The position numbers were made by a program, and so were the translations under genes. The notes beneath the pieces are model-generated. The model searched no databases and had not been told where the DNA came from. It saw nothing but the letters and a program-made list of their open reading frames with translations. 21,152 nt of DNA from contig JBNGIQ010008656.1 of assembly GCA_049999765.1 (NCBI GenBank), positions 1-21,152 of the forward strand. The letters run 5' to 3'. Each line of letters opens with the position of its first letter. The first letter of the stretch is position 1. Source of the DNA: Phaeoceros laevis. Lineage: Eukaryota; Anthocerotophyta; Anthocerotopsida; Notothyladales. Positions 1 to 7,647 of this stretch are shown one piece after another.

Positions 1-1
1 G

Positions 2-889
2 CGACTACGTCGAGATGCCAATGCCCTGTATGTTGAAGAACAAAAGAGGTTTGCAGAGTGGCTTTTAAGAGTTGGAGATGGGATGATTGTGCAAGACCCA
101 CCAAATTCTGATAACATACGACTACTTGATGATATGGTCCTCCAAGGGGGTTCGGACATACAACAATTAGTGAACATTGTCTACCCAAGGTTACGAGAAA
201 ATATAGGTAGCATAAGTTACTTCACAAAGAGGACTATCCTTGCCTGCAAGAATGACGACGTTTCATAGCTGAATTCAAAGATATTAGAAGCTTACCATGA
301 GAAGGAACACACTTATTATAGTGCCGACAGTCTACAACAAGCAGATTCAGGAGACACCAATGGTCTGGAAAATGTTTATCCTGTGGAATTCCTAAACTCC
401 TTACAATTCAGCGGACTCCCGCCCCGTGCCCTACATTTGAAGGTCGGAGCCCCGATTGTGTTATTACGGAATCTTGATGCCAAGAATGGTCTCTGCAACG
501 GGTCCCGTATGATTGTTCGGACTCTTCAACCACGTGTTATCGAGGTAGAGCCCACAAGTGACCCTCGGTCTGGAGAGCGGATGTTCATACCTCGCATCAC
601 CTTGAATTCTTCCTCCGATCGCATGCCCTTTGTCTTACAACGGCGCAATTGCCTTGCCAACTATCATTCGCTATGACCATCAACGTCTCAAGGTCAAACC
701 ATGGATAAAGCCGGGTTATATTTACAAACACCGGTATTCACCCATGGACAACTATATGTTGCTCTTTCACACATAACATCACATGAAAATGTAAAAGCTT
801 ATATTGGGACAACCAATAGGAATAGAACCACAACTGTAGTCCCTTCTGTATCTAAGAACATTGTATACCCAGAGGTTTTTACAATATAA
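2..889 (+). pseudogene. Helitron PIF1-type helicase, C-terminal part, broken
   Basis: Translation from base 2 gives the C-terminal third of the Helitron helicase (SF1B, PIF1-like). Recognisable pieces are EEQKRFAEWLLRVGDG, GLPPRALHLKVGAPIVLLRN, NGLCNGSRMIV and HGQLYVALSHITSHENVK near the end. There are at least three lesions: a TAG stop at 266-268 in an otherwise continuous frame, an apparent 1-base loss near 646, and an apparent 2-base loss near 692 that restores the frame. The last motif also reads ALSH where a conserved arginine is normal in helicase motif VI. The frame closes with TAA at 887-889, about 100 bases before the transposon end, as expected. It is a dead remnant of transposon origin, not a host PIF1 gene. 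Confidence 0.9.
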
Positions 890-958
890 AACAATTTATA
901 AGTAAATCTCACTATGTTGTAATTTGTAAATCCATGTTTAATATACATTGACTGTGAT

Positions 959-988
959 GCCCGTCAATATGACGGGCCTCCACACTAG
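959..988 (+). repeat. Helitron 3' terminal hairpin plus CTAG
   Basis: GCCCGTCA at 959-966 pairs perfectly with TGACGGGC at 970-977 across a 3-base loop. CTAG at 985-988 follows after seven bases. This is the termination signal of rolling-circle transposition. Confidence 0.88.
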
Positions 989-1093
989 TTATTAATAAAG
1001 ATTTATTTCGTAAGAATTTACGAAAAAGGCACATCCTTCAAATGGCCCATTTTACATGAACGATCACTCTATGGAAAAGGTTCTAACCACAAA

Positions 1094-1149
1094 TAGTAGT
1101 AGTAGTAGGAAGATTATGGTGTTTAGCCAACTCCACATGGGAATTGAAC
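1094..1149 (+). repeat. (TAG)n-linked repeat end, copy 1
   Basis: A (TAG)5 run at 1094-1108 is followed at 1119-1149 by a block beginning GTGTTTAGCCAACTCC and ending GGGAATTGAAC. The same block, with one base missing and one substitution, recurs in direct orientation at 13972-14001, again just after TAG repeats. That second copy is the left end of a TIR-like element. No matching inverted partner was found near copy 1, so it may be a solo end or a strongly deleted copy. Confidence 0.6.
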
Positions 1150-1525
1150 ACCCCCATAGTCAACCATAGTCAAATACCATAATCTAATTTTGATGAAAGT
1201 TTTGTGTCCATGTCACTAACTATATATATGCACCATAAGACTAAGCATATATGTTACCTACTATGGGCTGATTATGGTACTCATATGATAAAAATCCATA
1301 TAGCAACCATAAAAAAATCATATGATTTCTCCACTTGTGATTAATGTGGAACTTGTAGGGACATATGTATGGCACATATTTCTTATCATCATATCCAACT
1401 ATGTACAAAGGCCGTACAACATACATGTGGATTATGTATGAGATACTTGAGTATGATCCATATATGGATAACGTACAACTACCATGAAAGAAAATCACAT
1501 GGCTTCTATAGAAGAGCCATATGAA

Positions 1526-1558
1526 GTGGTTTCCATATGGAGGCTATATGGAAACCGC
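1526..1558. repeat. Inverted repeat, 13-bp stem
   Basis: GTGGTTTCCATAT at 1526-1538 pairs with ATATGGAAACCGC at 1546-1558 across a 7-base loop, with one G-T pair. A second, shorter foldback (ATGGCT with AGCCAT, 1499-1520) lies just upstream. Confidence 0.7.
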
Positions 1559-1668
1559 TTGCCTTAAAATTTGTGATGTTCACATTGTGCCCACCACATG
1601 ATAGCATGAATGAACATCATCCCCCATTTTAACAATGTCTCGGCAATCACACAGTAGACATATGACCT

Positions 1669-1719
1669 CAAACTTGACGGGGAGCGATGTCTTCGTGTAC
1701 ACATCGTCTGTCAAGTTTG
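1669..1719. repeat. Inverted repeat, 10 + 6 bp interrupted stem
   Basis: CAAACTTGAC (1669-1678) pairs perfectly with GTCAAGTTTG (1710-1719). Inside it, CGATGT (1685-1690) pairs with ACATCG (1701-1706), leaving an asymmetric internal loop and a 10-base apical loop. Confidence 0.65.
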
Positions 1720-2215
1720 GATAGTTTATGACTCTAGTATGGGTTTTCACTTCACCCCACTTTAGAATCTAGTCTCTTTGGAGTCCCTGTAATATCTTAA
1801 AATGATATTAGACTACAATCTGTCCCCCCTAATCGGCACCCCCACCCTGTACATGGGAATCCTTTCTTATTGGTAGTTCGGGATGCCGCTCCGTCCGTTC
1901 AATGTACGTAGCTCTAAATGGTAATTGGTAATTGGCACGTCGGAAAAAAAATAGGCTTATACTTTCACACGACCCTTACTCCATAGATGGCAAAGCATGA
2001 TTAGTATAGAATTATGATATAAATCATATTAAATAAATATGAAATCATAAGAAAACAAATACGGTTTAAATGTTAAAAACTTTTCACCAGACATAACGCA
2101 TTTCTCACTCACTAGCATTCGTGTTCATTAGCTTGGTTAGAGTGATTTTTAGATTTCTTTTGAATTTTTAAATTAAATAATTAAATAAGTCAGAGAATCC
2201 CAAAATAGTATTTGG

Positions 2216-2274
2216 TGCCCTCTCTAAATGGTAGTGGTTTGAGGGTACCGAACCCTTGCCAATTAGGGAGGGCA
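2216..2274. repeat. Nested inverted repeat upstream of SNX2 gene
   Basis: The 16-base arms at 2216-2231 and 2259-2274 match as inverted repeats at 14 of 16 positions. A smaller AGGGT/ACCCT foldback sits in the loop. It lies about 95 bases before the TATA box of the sorting nexin gene, so it could be a MITE relic or a promoter-proximal cruciform. Confidence 0.6.
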
Positions 2275-2362
2275 GACTGTATTGGATCTGGCCCTCTGGC
2301 GACAAGTGTGGTCTATAGAGTCAAAGCACTATAATTAGCCTCCTTCCTCTTTCACTCAAGTG

Positions 2363-2379
2363 TAGGGTTTTATAAAATA
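2363..2379 (+). promoter_or_regulatory. Telo-box-like element overlapping TATA box of SNX2 gene
   Basis: TAGGGTTTTATAAAATA combines a telo-box-like motif (AAACCCTA on the other strand) with a good plant TATA box starting at 2371. It is about 240 bases before the ATG, implying a 5' leader of roughly 210 bases. The same 13-base motif, with one difference, occurs upstream of the AP endonuclease gene at 7461. Confidence 0.55.
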
Positions 2380-2618
2380 AGCCCCTCAGTCTCGCTTCGC
2401 TTGTCGAGAAAGCCTGCGTTTTGTGTGCTACGCGCCAGGACACGGCGAGCCTGTATTGCACACTGCTCCCCCTGCCGCCCTCCCTGTACGAGACAGGTGG
2501 GTCTTACTTCTGCCCATGATGTCTGCATGGGGAAAAAAGAAGTCTTCTCCAGGGCGAGATGAGAAAACCAATTTTGCACTCTGAGCGGCCTCCTCGGGAG
2601 TTTTTCTAGCTAGGCACC

Positions 2619-4994
2619 ATGATGGGCTCAGAAGACGAGGAAGCGCAGCAGGCACACCTCTACTCGTCTGCGGATGCGATGGAGAGCTTGGTGCTGGATC
2701 AGTCTCCCCGGGATCATCACAACCGGGGTCCTCATCCCTTTGTGCAGAGTGATTACCGGAGTGCAATGGCAGCTAGTGTTGCAGACGAAGCTCATCCGCT
2801 TGCTCCTTCTAAGCACGACTTTCCTTCTCAAAGGACGCCCTCCTACAGGAACAGCTTCCTGGATTCCTCGTCCAGGAAGAGCTTCCAGGAAGATCTGCTT
2901 GTGGAGCCCCCGTCGTACGCCGATGCCATTTTCACGCCCTATCTGGGAGAGGCGTCCGGTAATGGGAGTGCCAGGGAGGTTGGCGTGCCCGCTGCTGTCG
3001 AGAACCATTCATCAGCCTCCGACGAGATGCTGGATGTGGTGGTGATGCAACCACAGAAGGTGCAGGAAGGAGGAAGCTCGCTCGTGCCAGGTGGTGGCTC
3101 CTATGTCACTTACCTCATTGTGACCCGCACCAACATCCCCGAGTACCGGGGAACTGAGTTCAGCGTTCGCAGGCGATTCCGGGATGTAGTCACTCTGGCA
3201 GATCGCCTGGCGGATGCGTACAGAGGGTACTTCATACCCCCGCGCCCTGACAAGAGCATCGTGGAAAGTCAAGTCATGCAAAAGCAGGAGTTCATCGAGC
3301 AGAGACGAGCTTCGCTGGAGAAGTATCTGGGAAGACTTGCTCAGCATCCAGTTCTCAGGAAGAGTGACGAATTGAGGCTCTTTCTTCAATTCCAAGGGAA
3401 GCTCCCCCTGACACCTACCACGGATATGGCGTCCAGAATGCTCGATGGTGCTGTGAAGCTGCCAAGACAGCTTTTTGGGGAGGGTAGTACCATGATTGCG
3501 CCGCAAGACGTATCTCAACCTGCCAAGCAAGGGAGAGATCTGGTGAGGATGTTTAAAGAGCTCAAGCAGTCGGTTACAAACGACTGGAGTAGCTCAAAGC
3601 CTGCTGTGTTTGAGGAAGATAAAACGTTTATAGAGAAAAAGGAGAATCTACAGGATCTTGAACGGCACTTGAGTGATGCCTCTCAGCAGGTAACTTATTG
3701 ACTGAAGTTTGAGTGATGCACTTAGAGAATGCATGTGTGCCAGTTGAAATGAAGGGCTTCTCTGGCTTTCTGAGTTTCAAATGCGTCATGACATCTACTG
3801 CGTCGGGCTCTTGTTCTTGGCCGTCCCGATTGACACTCAGAAAGACGCTAATACTGATGTAATCTCTATCAACAGGCTGAGGTTTTGGTGAAAGCTCAAC
3901 AAGAGGTTGGAGAGGTCATGGGAGAGATGGGGTTAGCATTTATTAAGTTGGCAAAGTTTGAGGCAGAAGAAGCAACCATTGAAGCACAACGAGTGCATGC
4001 AGCAAACGTGAAAAGGGTGGCCACAGCTGCTGTTAAGGCTAGCAGATTCTACCGAGAGGCTAATGCACAGTCTGTGAAACATCTGGTAATGGTGATGGTT
4101 GATGTGTTTGGAATCAGGACATTAGAGGCTGAAGTGAGTTGGGAGCAAAATTTTCTGCTGCAAAGGAGCATGCAGTCTTCTGATCAAGTGCACCTGTTAC
4201 TCACTGGCAGGACCAGCTGCATGAATACCTTGGCCTGATGCAAGCACTACATTCAGCGTTCACAGACCGTTCAAATGCACTGTTGACTGTACAAACACTT
4301 GTCTCTGACCTGGCGTCACTCAACACTCGAGCTGATAAGCTAACTGTGGCCTCCTCCAAAGTTTTTGGTGGAGACAAATCAAGAATTAGAAAGGTTGAAG
4401 AGTTGAAAGAAGCTGTCAAGGTAGCAGATGAATCCCGCGATTATGCACAAAGGGAGTATGACTGCATAAAGGTAAATTCTGGGCATGTACAGTCCTTCGT
4501 ATCAATTTTCTGTTTGTCATGCCTGTGGCAGTTGGTGTATAGCTGTTAGACGTGTTCATACAGGTGGCTTTAGTTTTATGAAAGTAGCTCTATAGACGTC
4601 TCTGGTCAGACGTTCAGAAACTGGAGCATTGGCTAATAGGATAGCTGGCAATGCATGTGGTTTGTTCTTTAAAGCTTGTTGCCCTGACAAGGAGATTGTT
4701 GAGCAGAATAACAATCGGACCGAACTTGAGAGATTTGATAAAGAGAGGCAAAGCGATTTCTACGACATGTTGAGGGGTTTTGTCCATACGCAGGTAACCA
4801 TTCTGGTGGAAAATAGATGATGGTTGGTCTCTGTCAGTTAAAATGCTGTGCACAATACTTCAACCACCAACCTTGTGCAGGTTGCGTACCACGAGAGGAT
4901 TGCCTCAGTCTGGAGCAAAGTAGCGGAGGAGGCTGGCTCGCCCTCCTTCAAGTCACTCGATGGTTCTTCATCTAGTTCCTCTTTTGCAGGCTAG
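2619..4994 (+). CDS. SNX2: Sorting nexin 2-like protein (PX-BAR), five coding exons
   Basis: This is a SNX2-type sorting nexin, a retromer-associated peripheral membrane protein. In plants SNX1/SNX2 proteins bind PI3P on endosomes and the trans-Golgi network and assist vacuolar and endosomal sorting. Coding exons are 2619-3689, 3876-4085, 4211-4471, 4707-4793 and 4881-4994, all GT-AG and all phase 0, giving 580 aa, close to Arabidopsis SNX2a/b. The N-terminal ~155 residues are acidic and Ser/Pro-rich, probably disordered. A PX domain spans about 155-262, with the basic lipid-binding RRRFRD (184-189), the proline loop PPRPDKS (207-213) and EQRRASLEKYL (227-237). The BAR domain spans about 320-560 and includes AAVKASRFYRE and KVFGGDKSRIRK. 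ATG 2619 is followed directly by a second ATG. The fourth acceptor (4706) was chosen because it best matches the family; a site at about 4691 would add five residues. The gene looks complete and functional. Confidence 0.93.
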
Positions 4995-5220
4995 CATGTG
5001 TACATTCCTTGCTACAATTATAGGTCAAAGAACATAGTTTTGTGGAGTCCCATCCACTTGTGCACGAAAAGACCCATTGGTAATTATGAAGAAAAATGTA
5101 TCCATCCCTCAGTTAAACCGGTGCTGGGGACAGGTGGAATGGGTGTGTTAAACTGGTAGCATTGTGGGGGACTGACACCAACATGAGGAGATGACCTGTA
5201 CCACTGCCAATGCAAGCCCC
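4995..5220. other. Spacer between SNX2 stop and tRNA-Glu
   Basis: This is the presumed 3' UTR of the sorting nexin gene followed by tRNA 5' flank. CAA-type triplets occur shortly before the tRNA, as is common at plant tRNA genes. No other feature was seen. Confidence 0.5.
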
Positions 5221-5293
5221 TCCGTAATAGTCTAGATGGTTAGGATACCTGGCTTTCACCCAGGCGACCCGGGTTCGAATCCCGGTTACGGAA
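5221..5293 (+). tRNA. tRNA-Glu(TTC): tRNA-Glu (anticodon TTC)
   Basis: A complete 73-base cloverleaf without intron. The acceptor TCCGTAA (5221-5227) pairs perfectly with TTACGGA (5286-5292), with discriminator A at 5293. The anticodon stem is CCTGG/CCAGG around the loop CTTTCAC, giving anticodon TTC (reads GAA, GAG by wobble). The T arm is CCGGG TTCGAAT CCCGG, which contains a perfect B box. CCA is not encoded, as expected for a nuclear gene. T runs at 5316-5319 and 5330-5333 could serve as RNA polymerase III terminators. The organisation resembles nuclear plant tRNA-Glu rather than an organellar insertion, though that was judged by eye. Confidence 0.95.
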
Positions 5294-5536
5294 TCCATTG
5301 CAAAATTGAGTCTGCTTTTGAGTGGCTCTTTTGAGATCTTAAATCAACCAGACGGTCACCAGACGAGTCCAGCCGTCGGTTCGAAGCCGGATTCTTAACC
5401 AGAGAGTACGGTACACGTCATTTGCGGTCAGCCCGATCCGCGTCTTCCGGATTGCCAAGGCTTCTGCTACACATGTAACATTGTAAATTGTCGCTTAATA
5501 TGTTATTCGCTCGAAATTAATTTATCTACCTATCGC

Positions 5537-5555
5537 GGGCCGCGACTCGCGGCCC
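5537..5555. repeat. GC-rich perfect palindrome
   Basis: GGGCCGCG (5537-5544) pairs perfectly with CGCGGCCC (5548-5555) across a 3-base loop. It has the same geometry as the Helitron terminal hairpin at 959-977, and CTGA (a CTRR match) follows at 5557-5560, though closer than usual. Confidence 0.6.
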
Positions 5556-5698
5556 ACTGAAGTTGTAACGATAAGCTATTTGGCTGGCCTACTTCTCCTG
5601 GTCCGTGCTTCGGACTTCATGATTTTTGGTCCTCATTGCAATTGCCTAGTTGCATGGACCCGACCTTTGATTAGTATGATCCTTGTGTTTCTGTTTAG

Positions 5699-5902
5699 GA
5701 GCGAGAAGGGGTCTCTGCTGATTACATTAGCCATGGTGATCGGTTTCCATGGCAACCTGCCCAAGGGAAATGTTGCATATTTTCCTTCCACCTCCTTCAA
5801 GATGCTGGCTCTTTGTTGACGAGTACCATCATGACCATATCAGGAGACAGACAGAAGCCCTTCAAAGAGCCGGAATTTAACAAGAAATCTTGCTACCGCT
5901 AG
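5699..5902 (+). other. Possible orphan terminal exon, unidentified
   Basis: A pyrimidine-rich tract ending in TTTCTGTTTAG (acceptor AG at 5697-5698) is followed by 67 stop-free codons starting GAG CGA GAA and ending in TAG at 5900-5902. The translation includes SADYISHGDRFPWQPAQGK, and I do not recognise it. No upstream exon was found. It could be a captured gene fragment, a degraded gene, or chance. Confidence 0.25.
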
Positions 5903-7460
5903 TGCTATATTCTGCGCACATTAGATTCTGTCCGCCACAACCAGAACCTCTGCTGTGCTTTGCAGTAAGATTGCCAGGATCATACAGTGAACAAGGGGAT
6001 ATACATAACTCACGACCAGAGATAGAGACTAGTTCTAAGCACCTTGGTGTTGGATAGCCACGCTACTTGGAACTATAGCTACAAAAGGGCATATTTGGAC
6101 ATCCATGGCACTACCCTAAGAGGACTGGCTCAGCCGTACAAGCTGTATATTAAGGCGGGCACACTGTCAGGTTACAACCTGTCAGCCGAAGGTGAAAGCG
6201 TTCCGTTTCTGCTCGCAACGGATTGCAGAAGCAGAAGAAATCTGCACACTCTCGAGCTGCTGAGCTTCACTAAGTAGTTGCTGCTAGGCTGCGGGCAAAT
6301 AAGGAGTCAGAAATCCCCGTCTGGAAGACCTCCAAAGCTCAGACGACAGCCGAGATTACGATGCCTTGAAGAACTGTGTGACAGATCTCGTGTTTAGTCA
6401 AGCATGACTAACAGCAATGTGTGACTTACCGCACTGTATTGGTCTGCGTACTATGAGTATCGCAACTGCCAGCTCCAAATCTCACAGAACTAGATCGTGG
6501 CAGATTGCGCTCCTTCTGTGAAGCCATGTAGAGACGGCACAGAAACCAGGCTGACAGACGAACCATCCTGGAACGAAGTGAGCCTACACATGGGAATGAA
6601 GCTTGCAACCCGGCTCATCCGACGCAGCACCAACAAAACTGAGAATCGGATACCAGCAGTATGCAAAGCTGGCCCTGCAACGGCATCAGAGGCTCTGAGA
6701 GGCAAAAAGACTTCAAAGCCAGGTGCAGCAAAAACTCCGCCCTTCCCTGGCTTCCACAAGCTCAAATCATGCACCACAGTGGCCGCTGTTCTGATTCTGG
6801 AGGTCTACTTGCTGTGAACAATTCGCAACTGATGACAGCGCAGCGCCGAGCACGATGAATCCGCTGCTTGCAAGCTTGCGAAAGAGTCAGAGCAAGAGGA
6901 CTTCCAGATCAGAAAGGGAGGAGAAGGCTCCTCTTCCCAAGGAATGTGGGCCAAGGCATCGATCTGCGCTTGGCGGAATTCTTTGTCTTGACTCTTCAAC
7001 CATGCTCTCAACCACCTCCACGAATGTGCCAGCGTACGCATCCGTTAGCCACAAGCGTCCTTGCTCTGCCGTGTCAATGAAACCTCGGATTCCCGCGGAC
7101 CTGGTACTGCTCATCCTTCGATAGGAAGATGGGGCATGTGAGAACTGTGGAGTGGCCGTAGGTAGTTGGATAGTGGCTGGAGTAAGAACCACTACTGTGA
7201 TTATCCCCAAGTGTCGGAAGCTTTGCCTCCCAAAAGTTGAGAGCGTAAGCTCGGTGTAAATCTGTTCCGTACGATGGAGCCAGCACCTTGTGGCTTGCCA
7301 ATGGCAGAGCGATCACCTCGTCAGAGTGACATCTCACCCTGACGTGCTATCGCCGGACTACTCATCTCACCAACGTGGAAAGGGAATGAACAAGGTGCGT
7401 GGTGTGAATATTCTGGATGTCCTCATAGGCAGCGCAGCACACTTGGCAAAGTTGGAGGTT

Positions 7461-7473
7461 TAGGGTTTTATTA
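7461..7473 (+). promoter_or_regulatory. Telo-box-like promoter element of AP endonuclease gene
   Basis: TAGGGTTTTATTA, 187 bases before the ATG, differs at one position from the element at 2363-2375 upstream of the sorting nexin. Telo boxes are common in promoters of plant housekeeping genes active in dividing cells. Here it occurs without a clear TATA box. Confidence 0.4.
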
Positions 7474-7647
7474 TTAGTCCACTTAGCAGCGAACTCAAGA
7501 AATTGCATATTTGTTGGAAGGAGGTGACGCGAAGTCATTTGTTCTTTCCGGTGTGTTCCCTTTCCTTGCTTGGTAGGCTACCTCGCTTGCCCATTACTTC
7601 TCACTGGGATCAACACCCGGAGATAGGTGGATTTCGAATTGGTGGCC

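Larger units (their letters stand above)
1..988 (+). mobile_element. Helitron 3' portion (5' end outside window)
   Basis: The left edge lies inside a Helitron rolling-circle transposon. The visible part is the C-terminal end of the helicase frame (2-889), a short AT-rich tail, an 8-bp perfect hairpin (959-966 pairing with 970-977, loop ATA) and the terminal tetranucleotide CTAG at 985-988, followed by T. A hairpin a few bases before a CTRR end is the diagnostic 3' terminus of Helitrons, which insert between A and T without target duplication. The helicase is broken, so this copy cannot mobilise itself, but its terminus looks intact. The 5' TC end and the Rep domain are not in the window. Confidence 0.88.
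989..2362. other. AT-rich intergenic region with foldbacks, no gene seen
   Basis: No coding sequence could be supported. The stretch holds a small palindrome (1006-1013 with 1018-1025), a (TAG)5 run at 1094-1108 leading into a repeat-family end, two perfect adjacent CCATAGTCAA copies (1154-1173), a CATATG-rich section at about 1200-1560, and three longer foldbacks listed separately. It looks like layered remnants of small non-autonomous transposons upstream of the sorting nexin promoter. Confidence 0.6.
5294..7460. other. Gene-poor region between tRNA-Glu and AP endonuclease gene
   Basis: No protein could be recognised here. The region contains a B-box-like sequence (5378-5388), a GC-rich palindrome (5537-5555), an exon-like open block with a good acceptor (5699-5902), and several overlapping short open frames on both strands at 6490-7340 that break into different frames. 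The composition at 6300-7340 is less AT-rich than the flanking intergenic DNA, so an old gene or transposon could lie here, but none can be named. Confidence 0.5.

Noticed and set aside
1241-1498. 85-codon minus-strand open frame
   Set aside because: Its Tyr/Ile/His-rich translation reflects repeated CATATG-type DNA, not a protein.
5341-5400. Hammerhead ribozyme resembling CAGACGAGTCC
   Set aside because: The essential U of the CUGANGA core is replaced and no stem II with a GAAA closing could be built on either strand.
7627-7647. AP endonuclease start at 7627
   Set aside because: It would be GTG; the ATG at 7648 gives the family-typical MKRFF start.
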